Assembly: GCA_900767495.1 (NCBI GenBank)
Contig: CAAFZH010000035.1
Span: 1 to 29,006 of the forward strand
Length of the DNA stretch: 29,006 nucleotides
Reading direction: 5' to 3'
Source of the DNA: Clostridia bacterium
Lineage (GTDB): Bacteria; Bacillota; Clostridia; Christensenellales; Borkfalkiaceae
The first letter of the stretch is position 1, and each line of letters starts with the position of its first letter. The notes under the pieces were generated by a model. The model ran no database searches and was not told the DNA's origin. It saw nothing but the letters and a program-made list of their open reading frames with translations. Both the position numbers and the translations under genes were made by a program. Positions 7,200-14,194 of this stretch are shown piece after piece.

Positions 7200-8066
7200 T
7201 TAAAAATCCCAGGAGGGGATAAAACTTTCGCTTGCGGATTCTTCCTCTTGTATGAAGTATTCGCTTATCCCGAGGGACAGCATTTTTTCGTAAACCCGCT
7301 CGTATTCGCGAGCGGTTATTTTTCTTTTCAGTTCGGGGAAATTATCCACGTTGCCGAAAGGGGTATACTGCGCCATAAGCGACAGATACGCGCCGTTTTT
7401 CTTATTTTTTGCAAACCATTCCACTATGTTTTCGCTGTCCGATACGCCCAGCGGCAAAATAAGGTGGCGGACTATTACGCCCGAAGTCATTTGCCCGTTT
7501 TCGTCGAACACCGTTTTTTTAGAATTCATCATAAACTCAATCGCGCGGCTTGCCATTTCAAAATAATCGCTTTTGCCCGTATACCTTTTCGCTCGTTCGG
7601 GCGCGAAAAATTTTAAATCGGGCAGGTATACGTCTATATAGGGGTCTATGAGTTTTAAGGTTTCGATTTTTTCGTAAGAGTGGGTGTTGTATACAACCGG
7701 AACTTTCGGTTTGTAAATTTCAAACGCCTTTATAATTTCGGCGGTAAAATGCGTTGGCGTAACGAGGTTGACGTTGCACGCGCCCGTATCCTCTAATTGC
7801 TTAAAAATATCCGCGAGTTCACGCGGGGTAATTTCCTTGCCCGTCTGCGAGCGAGAAAGCACGTAATTCTGGCAAAAAACGCATTTGAGCGAACACCCGC
7901 AAAAGAAAACCGTTCCCGAGCCCTTTCCGCCGCAGATAACGGGTTCTTCGTATTTATGTAAATAATATTTTGCTATTCGCATAGCGTTTTTCTCGCCGCA
8001 ATAACCCGCTTTTACGTTTCTGTCCGCGCCGCAATTTACGGGGCATAACTCGCATTTATCACTCAT
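7200..8066 (-). CDS. COG1313 radical SAM protein (PflA-like, PflX family)
   Basis: 288-aa radical SAM enzyme. The SAM/[4Fe-4S] motif is CSLKCVFCQN, and an N-terminal Cys set (CELCPVNCG...GYCG) marks the COG1313 uncharacterised Fe-S family related to pyruvate formate-lyase activase. LVTPTHF and YLPDLKFF are further family hallmarks. The role of COG1313 is not established; a glycyl-radical-activase-like or AMMECR1-associated function is often proposed. No glycyl radical enzyme gene is in this window. The family Cys motif begins at residue 5, which fixes the start at 8066, yet there is no Shine-Dalgarno and a perfect -10 box lies 6 nt upstream, so the transcript is predicted to be leaderless. 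The 3' end abuts repeat block 1, which may serve as its terminator. Confidence 0.88.
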   Translation of the reverse strand: MSDKCELCPVNCGADRNVKAGYCGEKNAMRIAKYYLHKYEEPVICGGKGSGTVFFCGCSLKCVFCQNYVLSRSQTGKEITPRELADIFKQLEDTGACNVNLVTPTHFTAEIIKAFEIYKPKVPVVYNTHSYEKIETLKLIDPYIDVYLPDLKFFAPERAKRYTGKSDYFEMASRAIEFMMNSKKTVFDENGQMTSGVIVRHLILPLGVSDSENIVEWFAKNKKNGAYLSLMAQYTPFGNVDNFPELKRKITAREYERVYEKMLSLGISEYFIQEEESASESFIPSWDF

Positions 8067-8072
8067 AATTCT

Positions 8073-8101
8073 ATTGTATCACATATCAGCGCAATTGACA
8101 A
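8073..8101 (-). promoter_or_regulatory. Sigma-A promoter of the COG1313 gene, shares its -35 with metK
   Basis: Minus strand: TTGTCA (8101-8096), 17-nt spacer, TACAAT (8078-8073), then 6 nt and the ATG at 8066. The -35 hexamer is the reverse complement of bases 8096-8101, which overlap the metK -35 (8095-8100) by five bases. Confidence 0.8.
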
Positions 8102-8123
8102 ATAAAAATAAAGGGTGTATAAT
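8095..8123 (+). promoter_or_regulatory. Consensus sigma-A promoter of metK
   Basis: TTGACA (8095-8100), 17-nt spacer, TATAAT (8118-8123): a full-consensus promoter. The expected start near 8130 gives a leader of about 47 nt, too short for any known SAM riboswitch (SAM-I, S-box, SAM-II/III), and no such structure is visible. The -35 is shared with the divergent COG1313 promoter. Confidence 0.88.
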
Positions 8124-8176
8124 ATTGTCAAGCGACGAACGACCACAAATCTTTTCGGCGCGAAAGGAATTTTTAA

Positions 8177-9343
8177 ATGAACAAATTTTTCACCAGCGAA
8201 AGCGTAACCGAAGGGCATCCCGATAAAATCTGCGACCAGATATCGGACGCCGTACTCGACGCAATTTTGGCAAAAGACCCTTACGCGAGGGTTGCCTGCG
8301 AAACTTCCGCCACTACGGGACTCGTACTCGTTATGGGCGAGATATCCACCGATTGTTACGTGGATATTCAGAGCGTTGCAAGGAACACTATCCGCAGGAT
8401 AGGTTACGACAGGGCTAAATACGGTTTCGACTGCGACACCTGCGCGGTACTTACCGCCATACACGAGCAGAGCGCGGATATTGCGCTCGGCGTGGATAAC
8501 TCCGTTGAACATCGCGAAACGGGCGACGTCGCCGATACTTTCGGCGCGGGCGATCAGGGTATGATGTTCGGTTACGCCACCAACGAAACCGAGGAATATA
8601 TGCCGCTTGCCATTACGCTCGCGCATAAACTTACGCGTAAACTTACCGAGGTGAGAAAGTCGGGTGAACTTGACTATCTCCGTCCCGACGGCAAAAGTCA
8701 GGTTACGGTCGAGTATGAAAACGGAAAAGTAAAGAGGCTGGAGGCGGTAGTCGTTTCTACGCAGCATAGCGAAAAAATATCTACCGAACAACTGCGTAAA
8801 GATATAGAAAAACGCGTTATACGCGCGGTTTTACCTGCCGAACTTATAGACGAAAACACTAAAATTTATATAAACCCCACGGGCAGGTTCGAGATAGGCG
8901 GACCGCACGGCGACAGCGGACTTACGGGCAGAAAGATTATAGTAGATACTTACGGCGGCAGTTGTCCGCACGGCGGCGGCGCGTTTTCGGGTAAAGACCC
9001 AACCAAGGTGGACAGGAGCGCGGCGTATTTTGCAAGATATATTTGTAAAAACGTAGTCGCGGCGGGGCTTGCCGACGAATGTACGCTGGAAGTCGCTTAC
9101 GCGATAGGCGTAGCGCGCCCCGTTTCGCTATTCGTAAACACCAAAGGCACGGGCAAATTGTCGGACGAAAAAATCGCGGATATTATATCCAAGGAATTCG
9201 ATATGCGCCCGTATTCGATAATAAAAACTTTGGACTTGCGCCGTCCCATATACGAGGCGACCGCCGCATACGGGCATTTCGGCAGACCCGAATTTCCGTG
9301 GGAAAAACTCGACAGAGCAGACGACCTTAAAAAGTATCTTTAA
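8177..9343 (+). CDS. metK: S-adenosylmethionine synthetase
   Basis: 388-aa methionine adenosyltransferase, making SAM from ATP and methionine in the cytosol. Hallmarks in order: GHPDKICDQISDAVLD near the N-terminus, FGAGDQGMMFGYA, DTYGGSCPHGGGAFSGKD and PTKVDRSAAY. Length and motif set match the bacterial family. The ATG follows a ribosome site aaagga 8 nt upstream. The stop is immediately followed, with no gap, by the ATG of an HD-domain gene. The divergent neighbour is a radical SAM enzyme, a consumer of its product, controlled from the same -35 element. The start is also supported by conservation of the FTSESVTEGHPDK N-terminus. Confidence 0.97.
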   Translation: MNKFFTSESVTEGHPDKICDQISDAVLDAILAKDPYARVACETSATTGLVLVMGEISTDCYVDIQSVARNTIRRIGYDRAKYGFDCDTCAVLTAIHEQSADIALGVDNSVEHRETGDVADTFGAGDQGMMFGYATNETEEYMPLAITLAHKLTRKLTEVRKSGELDYLRPDGKSQVTVEYENGKVKRLEAVVVSTQHSEKISTEQLRKDIEKRVIRAVLPAELIDENTKIYINPTGRFEIGGPHGDSGLTGRKIIVDTYGGSCPHGGGAFSGKDPTKVDRSAAYFARYICKNVVAAGLADECTLEVAYAIGVARPVSLFVNTKGTGKLSDEKIADIISKEFDMRPYSIIKTLDLRRPIYEATAAYGHFGRPEFPWEKLDRADDLKKYL

Positions 9344-9799
9344 ATGAAAGATTTAGTCGCTTTATACGGGCGTGAAATACTGCAATCGGATAAAATGGCG
9401 CAGGAAGAAAAATATCCGCACCACGGCAAAAAGTCTTGTTTTTGCCATTCGGTTGAAGTCGCGTATAAAAGCGTGGAAATCGCGCGCAAATTTTATAAAA
9501 AAGCGGATATGAGTTCGCTCGTCCGCGGCGCGCTGCTTCACGACTATTATTTGTATAACTGGCACGAGGCTGACAGAAGTCATCGTTTGCACGGCGTTTT
9601 TCACGCAAAAAAAGCGTTAAAAAACGCCGTGCGCGATTTTTCGCTCAATAAAAAAGAGAGGGATATAATACGCAAACACATGTTTCCCCTTAATTTGTTG
9701 CCTCCGCTTTGCCGTGAAAGTTGGATAGTATGTCTTGCGGATAAAATCTGCGCGTTTAACGATATGTTTAAAAAATCGTCGCGTTGTTCGCGCAAATAA
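9344..9799 (+). CDS. HD-domain hydrolase
   Basis: 151-aa HD-superfamily metal-dependent hydrolase. Metal ligands: His35 (CFCHSVEVA), His66-Asp67 (LLHDYYLY), further His residues around 74-87 and His112 (RKHMFP), and Asp133 (CLADKIC). The ATG directly follows the metK TAA, so translation depends on coupling. This class of small HD proteins is common in Clostridia; substrates are unproven (nucleotide phosphohydrolase activity is typical). The C-terminus is short and basic (KKSSRCSRK), following an A6 run at 9770-9775. No terminator is seen in the 23 nt before the convergent next gene. Confidence 0.82.
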   Translation: MKDLVALYGREILQSDKMAQEEKYPHHGKKSCFCHSVEVAYKSVEIARKFYKKADMSSLVRGALLHDYYLYNWHEADRSHRLHGVFHAKKALKNAVRDFSLNKKERDIIRKHMFPLNLLPPLCRESWIVCLADKICAFNDMFKKSSRCSRK

Positions 9800-9822
9800 A
9801 ACTTCGGAAGAGGCGGTTATCG

Positions 9823-10509
9823 TTAAACTACGTTATATTTTGCTATAAGTTTTACGAGATAACCGAGTTTATCCGAAAAATTTTGCCGCTCGTAGTCGTT
9901 TACGGCTCGGGCGGAATATTTTTTTGCGTCCGCCTCTATTTTGTCGAGTTCGTCGGTTTCGTATACGTCGGACGATTTTTTCTTTATTTTTTCGCAGTAA
10001 GATAAAATTTCGCTATAGTTAAGTCCGAAATTTTTACCCGCGCCCCATAATTTGTCGGTCGGTAAATATTCCACGCGCCTGAACGGGTTGCCCGCAAAGG
10101 CTTGGGGAATAATCGACGGAGAAGGTTCGTCCGAAAAGTAATTTACGGGCGTTTTTTTCTTTGCTTTTTCGCGCATTTTGCAAAAAGAGTTTTGTAAGGT
10201 CAACGCCGCCGCAAGGATAAAGGAGAGCGCGGCAAGCGCAAGCGCTACTATTCCGCTTTTAATAGTCAAAAGCGATAAATTACCCGTCAGCGCGTCGGCG
10301 GAAAATTTAGTTAAAGTAAGGCAATAAGACGAAAAAGCCGATATGGTAACGGCTGATTTGGTTGCCGCGCGTATTTTTTTGAATATCGCGCCCGCGCATA
10401 AAAGTATAAAAAAACTTACGCAAAAAAGCGCGGGCGCGATAAGCGGGTAGACGGGCGTTAAATTTATCGAGTTTAAAAACGTTAAAAATTCGTTAAGGTA
10501 AGTTTCCAT
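9823..10509 (-). CDS. Unknown membrane protein
   Basis: 228-aa protein not recognised as a named family. Three hydrophobic segments lie in the N-terminal half: about 17-42 (LIAPALFCVSFFILLCAGAI), 50-68 and 80-105. A cytosolic, charged C-terminal region of about 120 residues follows, rich in Lys, Asp and Tyr (ends KLGYLVKLIAKYNVV). No catalytic motif is visible. It is convergent with metK-HD and divergent from the yihY gene 52 nt away. No clear ribosome site precedes the ATG at 10509. The coding assignment rests on length and a coherent topology. Confidence 0.65.
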   Translation of the reverse strand: METYLNEFLTFLNSINLTPVYPLIAPALFCVSFFILLCAGAIFKKIRAATKSAVTISAFSSYCLTLTKFSADALTGNLSLLTIKSGIVALALAALSFILAAALTLQNSFCKMREKAKKKTPVNYFSDEPSPSIIPQAFAGNPFRRVEYLPTDKLWGAGKNFGLNYSEILSYCEKIKKKSSDVYETDELDKIEADAKKYSARAVNDYERQNFSDKLGYLVKLIAKYNVV

Positions 10510-10561
10510 ATCGCGTTGATTATTGCCATAATTTTGCCGTTTAAAACCATACTATATATAA

Positions 10562-11311
10562 ATGCGTAAATTTTTAAATTATCTGATTAAAAACAAATTT
10601 ACGGTGTATGCGGCAAGCCTTACTTATTACGCTTTTCTCGGCATAATACCTTACGCCTTCGTCGCGATAAGGATATTCGCGGCACTCGGGCTTAGCGGGG
10701 CGGACTCCTCCGCGCTTTCCGCGCTCGATTCGGGCGGCTTTTTGTCTGCGATTATCGCTCGCACGAACGCCGCAAAAACGGGCGAAAGCATAATTTCGTT
10801 TTTGGTAACCTTCTATTCTTCCACTACGTGTTTTTATCAACTTAAAAAAATATCGGCGGGAATTTCAAACGACGCCAAACCCAAAAACGCCGTAATTCTG
10901 CGCGTTGCGTCCGCGCTCGTTATGCTTGCGGTGCAACTCGTTTTCGTGTTGTCGGCAGTCGTAGGAGTGGTGGCGGATAAAGTTTTCGATAAGGCGGTTT
11001 ACGCGGTTTTAACCTATTTTTTAACGCTCGTCTGCGTGTATTTGTCTATCGTTATAGTAAACTTTTTCGCGGTAAAATCTTCCGCGGGCAGCGTATTTTT
11101 GGGTTCGCTCGTCGTGCTTGCGTTCTGGACTACCGCAACCGCCGCTTTCAACCTGTATATAAATTTGTTTGCGGATTTTTCAAGGCTTTACGGCGCGTTT
11201 TCGTTCGTAGTGGTCTTTTTTATATGGCTGTATTTGCTGATGACGGGGCTGGTAACGGGCGTTTTGTTTATATCGTACGGGCAAAATCAACTCGTTTCGC
11301 CGCGCGAATAA
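10562..11311 (+). CDS. YihY/BrkB-family inner-membrane protein
   Basis: 249-aa polytopic membrane protein of the YihY/virulence factor BrkB family. Family signatures are the early AASLTYYAFLGIIP and the late YGAFSFVVVFFIWLYLL, with about six membrane segments. The function of the family is unsettled; some members were once mis-called RNase BN. The ATG has no Shine-Dalgarno; the preceding bases are AT-rich (tactatatataa), and a TACTAT lies 6 nt before it, but no good -35 is at normal distance, so this promoter is doubtful. spoIIID follows 42 nt after the stop. Confidence 0.85.
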   Translation: MRKFLNYLIKNKFTVYAASLTYYAFLGIIPYAFVAIRIFAALGLSGADSSALSALDSGGFLSAIIARTNAAKTGESIISFLVTFYSSTTCFYQLKKISAGISNDAKPKNAVILRVASALVMLAVQLVFVLSAVVGVVADKVFDKAVYAVLTYFLTLVCVYLSIVIVNFFAVKSSAGSVFLGSLVVLAFWTTATAAFNLYINLFADFSRLYGAFSFVVVFFIWLYLLMTGLVTGVLFISYGQNQLVSPRE

Positions 11312-11353
11312 AATCGAATTTCGGCGCATAGGATATACGGACGAGGTAAGTTC

Positions 11354-11605
11354 GTGTATTACGACGTTGACGCAAGAGTGTTAAAAGAAGCAGATTTCGT
11401 TATTAGTCGCGGAGCAACCGTAAGAGCCGCCGCGGCGTATTTCGGCGTTAGCAAATCGACCGTGCATTACGATTTAACCAAAAGATTGCCGTTTTTAGAC
11501 GAAATGCGCGCGCAAAAAGTCAGGCGGGTGCTTTCGGTAAATTTATCCGAAAGGCATATTCGGGGAGGTATGGCAACCCGATTAAAGTATAAGAGTAAAA
11601 AATAA
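11354..11605 (+). CDS. spoIIID: Sporulation transcriptional regulator SpoIIID
   Basis: 83-aa DNA-binding protein of the SpoIIID family, the mother-cell regulator acting between sigma-E and sigma-K in endospore formers. The helix-turn-helix region VRAAAAYFGVSKSTVHYDLT and the C-terminal RHIRGGMATRLKYK match the family, as does the length. The start is GTG at 11354, with gaggt about 7 nt upstream. Its presence is the best evidence in the window that the organism, or its recent ancestors, forms spores. No sigma-E promoter of the usual form (ATA near -35, CATANNNT at -10) could be read with confidence in the 42-nt upstream gap. Confidence 0.95.
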   Translation: MYYDVDARVLKEADFVISRGATVRAAAAYFGVSKSTVHYDLTKRLPFLDEMRAQKVRRVLSVNLSERHIRGGMATRLKYKSKK

Positions 11606-11625
11606 CGGCGTTTTGACCGTATTTC

Positions 11626-11654
11626 TTGACAAAAAACTCCGTTTGTGATAAAAT
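11626..11654 (+). promoter_or_regulatory. Sigma-A promoter of the DUF1508 gene
   Basis: TTGACA (11626-11631), 17-nt spacer, TAAAAT (11649-11654). Transcription is expected near 11661, then ggag (11673-11676) before the ATG at 11683. The frame is open back to the TTG of this -35 box, but that TTG is a promoter element, not a start codon. Confidence 0.82.
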
Positions 11655-11682
11655 AAGCATAGAAAAACCTTTGGAGAAAAAT

Positions 11683-13035
11683 ATGGAAAAAATAATCGAT
11701 TTCGTAAAGTCGAATCTTCCGCTCATTGCGGCGGTTTTCGCGTTCACGGTGGCGGCGATTATAATTTTAGCCGCCGTTATAGCGGGCGTGAAAAAACGTA
11801 AGCGCGCGGCAAGTATCGTCGAGGAAAATTTGGGCGAAAATTCCGCTATCGGCGAGAGCGTTGAGGAAAAACCCGAAGAAACGCCCGAACAAAGCGGAAA
11901 CGAGGAAACGGAACAACCTGCCGAAAACGAGGTTTTAGCGGAAGAAAAGCCGCAAAAAGTCAGCGTGGCGGAAAAAATCGCCGCAACGAGTTTTACGGTT
12001 AAATCCGCGCCCAAGGCGCAGACGGCTAAACCCTCAAACCCCGAAGATTTCCCTGCGGAAGGAAATTTACAAGACGAAGAAACGAACGAAATCGTTGAAA
12101 ATACGGAGGAAGAAAATATGGCAAAAACTAAGGAAACTGCGGCGACTGCCGCCAAAGCGACGCCTGCAAGCAAAACCGCACCGGTTACGAAAAAGACTGC
12201 GGCTAAACCCGTAGCGCAGGCGAAAAAAACCGAGGCGGCTGCAAAAAAGTCCGCGCCCGCGGCAAAACCTGCGGCGGCGAAGAAAGCCGAGGTCAAAACG
12301 ACCGAAACAGAGGTTAAAAAAATCACGGGTAAGTGGGTAATCAAGGAAAAAGGCGAGGGCGAATTCGTCGCGTTTTTGTACGCCAACAACGGCGAACTCA
12401 TTTTAACCAGCGAGATTTACGCGTCGGAAGAGAGCGCGAGAACGGGCATAGAAACCATAAAGAAAAATATCGGCGGCGACGTTCAGATATATAAGGATAA
12501 AAACCGTAATTATTATTTCAAACTAAAAAGCGTTAAAAACAGAATTTTGTGCGTAGGCGAAACGTATAAAACGCGCGACTTGTGCGAGAACGCGGCAGAC
12601 TCCGTTAAACGCTTTGCCGATTCGCCCGTGCAGGACGGTGTGGAAAAAGACATAACCGTTATAAAATACGTTTTGCCCAAAAAAGAGCCGAAGTTAGACG
12701 AGCGTAGCGCGTACAGCGGCAAGTGGGTAATAGAAAAAGACGACGATACCTATATGGCTAAATTGTTCGCGTCCAACGGCGAATTGCTTTTAAACAGCGA
12801 AAGTTACGTTTCTTACGCGTCGGCAAAGTCGGCTATCGAAACTATAAAAACCAACGGCATAGCGGGTAATTTTATTATCGACAGCGACAAAAAAGGCAGA
12901 TATTTCTTTAAACTTCGCAGTGCGCAAAAAGCAACGCTTTGCATAGGCGAAACTTACGCTCAACTTTCGGCTTGCCAAAGCGCGATTGAAAGCGTAAGAA
13001 GGTTTTTAAAGACCGCAAAACTTATCGAGGGTTAG
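11683..13035 (+). CDS. Membrane-anchored protein with histone-H1-like linker and two DUF1508 (YegP-like) units
   Basis: 450-aa protein. Residues 12-36: one hydrophobic anchor, followed by a basic KKRKR stop-transfer. Residues 47-145: acidic, Glu/Pro-rich. Residues 146-212: Ala/Lys/Thr/Pro-rich tail resembling histone H1 or bacterial HU-like C-termini (AKKTEAAAKKSAPAAKPAAA). Residues 216-312 and 346-442: two YegP-type DUF1508 units, each made of a GKWVI...NGEL..(T/N)SE half and a YYFKL...CVGETY half. The function of DUF1508 is unknown. The basic linker would suit nucleic-acid or polyanion binding at the membrane; this is inference. Residue 146 is a Met with its own strong ribosome site, so a second, shorter product is likely. 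Confidence 0.82.
   Translation: MEKIIDFVKSNLPLIAAVFAFTVAAIIILAAVIAGVKKRKRAASIVEENLGENSAIGESVEEKPEETPEQSGNEETEQPAENEVLAEEKPQKVSVAEKIAATSFTVKSAPKAQTAKPSNPEDFPAEGNLQDEETNEIVENTEEENMAKTKETAATAAKATPASKTAPVTKKTAAKPVAQAKKTEAAAKKSAPAAKPAAAKKAEVKTTETEVKKITGKWVIKEKGEGEFVAFLYANNGELILTSEIYASEESARTGIETIKKNIGGDVQIYKDKNRNYYFKLKSVKNRILCVGETYKTRDLCENAADSVKRFADSPVQDGVEKDITVIKYVLPKKEPKLDERSAYSGKWVIEKDDDTYMAKLFASNGELLLNSESYVSYASAKSAIETIKTNGIAGNFIIDSDKKGRYFFKLRSAQKATLCIGETYAQLSACQSAIESVRRFLKTAKLIEG
12105..12120 (+). promoter_or_regulatory. Internal ribosome site and ATG within the DUF1508 gene
   Basis: GGAGGAAG at 12105-12112, then ATG at 12118-12120, in frame with the long product. Initiation here would give a 305-aa soluble protein starting MAKTKETAATAAK, lacking the membrane anchor and acidic segment but keeping the H1-like tail and both DUF1508 units. 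The site is stronger than the one at the upstream start (ggag). Confidence 0.6.
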
Positions 13036-13041
13036 ACCCCT

Positions 13042-13254
13042 GTCTTTACGAGGGAAGCGACCGCGGCAATCCCACCGAAAAAGTGCGGAAGTATATGCTT
13101 TATCACTTAAGTCGTGGGATATTTCGCTTACGCTCAATATGACGCAAAGTCCCCTATCGGCACTTCGTGCCACTTCCCCCGAAGGAGGAAGCGCGGTTTG
13201 TTTTACTGTCTTTGCGAGGGAAGCGAAGCGACGAAGCAAACTCCCGGGAGGGTG
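13042..13254. repeat. Dispersed palindromic repeat block 2 (A-B composite, inverted C, A)
   Basis: Occupies most of the 313-nt gap 13036-13348. A-type start GTCTTTACGAGG at 13042 runs through CGGCAATCCC and a conserved linker (AGTATATGCTTT) into module B at 13111-13144, the same A-linker-B order as 7024-7131. Module C at 13150-13190 is in inverted orientation relative to block 1. Another A half-copy at 13208-13254 reads GTCTTTGCGAGG...GCAAACTCCCGGGAGGGTG. Bases 13255-13348 hold nothing I can identify. Confidence 0.85.
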
Positions 13255-13348
13255 AATTTGCGTATCATCGCGTCAACGAGAAAACTAAGTGCCATAATCG
13301 CCACGCTTGCGCTCGCGAAGATACGAAAGTTTAGGCTTTGACCTGCGT

Positions 13349-14122
13349 TTATAGCGGGCGTTTTGCGAAAAATACTTGTATAATCGAGTAGATTAAAAAC
13401 GCCGCTCCGCTTATTATATACCAAATCGGGTATATGGTAAAACGGCTCGTGAAAAGCAAAATCAAGCCGTATAACGCGGTTTTGCGCGCTTTTTTGCGGT
13501 CGAATATAAAAATGGATTTTAATATTTCGGGTTTTTCGCGTTTTAGCGTAAAACCGTAATTAAGTAATTCTTCATCGTCCGATATAAACGGGTAAACGTC
13601 GGCTAAATCGACTAACTTTATTCCGCGCGCGCTTTTGGCAAAAGCGCGCGCGGTTTCCGTATAGTTCAATGCGAAAATTATAATTTTGTTACCGTCGTTT
13701 AAAGATAAAGCGTTGAAAATCTCGTCCGCGTCCGTTTGGGGAAATTTGACGGCAAAAACCAATTTGTAATCTTCGATAAAAATCTCGTCGCCGCGTTCGG
13801 AATATTTTTTATCGGCTTTTTTAAGAGTCTTAAGCGCAAAATATTCGCGTTTTTCTTTCGGCATGGCGGCGATAGCCGTTTGTAATCTGCATATCGTTTC
13901 GTCGCTCGTTTTGGCGGCGATTTTTTTTGAGTTTTTAACCGAAACTAAAAGCAGGTAGGCGCAAACGCTAATCGCGGCGGTCAATGCCGCCACGGGTATC
14001 GCCACGGCGACTTTTCGCGAATAAAATATTGCCACCGCATAGGCCGAAACGTAAGATACCGCAACTACGAATATAAGGTCGGATATATACGAAAATTTAA
14101 TTTTAGTCCTGTTGCTTGCCAT
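13349..14122 (-). CDS. Unknown four-helix membrane protein with nuclease-fold-like middle region
   Basis: 257-aa protein. Two hydrophobic segments lie near the N-terminus (about 12-32 and 38-60) and two near the C-terminus (about 213-228 and 231-250), flanking a cytosolic region of about 150 residues. The middle contains YKLVFAVKFP...NKIIIFALNYTETARAFAKS and IKLVDLADVYPF, which resembles the Mrr/restriction-endonuclease-like pattern seen in membrane-linked RE-like proteins. The catalytic D...ExK set is not clear, so it may be inactive or the resemblance may be chance. No ribosome site is seen; a GATAAT lies 8 nt upstream of the ATG. It diverges from nadD. Confidence 0.6.
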   Translation of the reverse strand: MASNRTKIKFSYISDLIFVVAVSYVSAYAVAIFYSRKVAVAIPVAALTAAISVCAYLLLVSVKNSKKIAAKTSDETICRLQTAIAAMPKEKREYFALKTLKKADKKYSERGDEIFIEDYKLVFAVKFPQTDADEIFNALSLNDGNKIIIFALNYTETARAFAKSARGIKLVDLADVYPFISDDEELLNYGFTLKREKPEILKSIFIFDRKKARKTALYGLILLFTSRFTIYPIWYIISGAAFLIYSIIQVFFAKRPL

Positions 14123-14159
14123 AATAGGTAATTATCGACCGAAAATTTATTCTATAAAC

Positions 14160-14188
14160 TTGTATTTTTGCGTAAAATATGCTAAAAT
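14160..14188 (+). promoter_or_regulatory. Leaderless-type promoter of nadD
   Basis: TTGTAT (14160-14165), 17-nt spacer, TAAAAT (14183-14188), then 6 nt (gtaagt) and the ATG at 14195. There is no Shine-Dalgarno. Transcription would begin at about the A of the start codon. Confidence 0.7.
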
Positions 14189-14194
14189 GTAAGT

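Noticed and set aside
7340..7352. Single DnaA-box-like ATTATCCACG (and TTTTCCACA near 6034)
   Set aside because: Isolated near-matches inside coding regions, not clustered and far from dnaA; expected by chance.
6913..7616. Short plus-strand open frames running through repeat block 1 and opposite the COG1313 gene
   Set aside because: They are made of repeat modules or antisense sequence and have no ribosome sites.
8124..8176. SAM riboswitch before metK
   Set aside because: The leader is only about 47 nt and shows no S-box or other SAM-aptamer structure.
8063..8791. 242-codon open frame on the minus strand opposite metK
   Set aside because: Fully antisense to the conserved metK start region and to its promoter; composition is that of a mirror frame.
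9765..9840. Programmed or accidental frameshift at A6 in the HD gene, which would extend it as RVVRANKTSEEA...
   Set aside because: All HD metal ligands lie upstream and the length is acceptable; the extension is suggestive but unsupported without homologues.
10520..10561. Leaderless promoter for yihY (TACTAT 6 nt before the ATG)
   Set aside because: No -35 at 16-18 nt; the nearest TTGCCA is 21 nt away. Left out of the leaderless set as unproven.
11520..12401. 293-codon minus-strand frame rich in Ala, Ser and Phe
   Set aside because: It is the mirror of the Ala/Lys/Glu-rich linker of the DUF1508 protein and covers its promoter; the low complexity explains the lack of stops.
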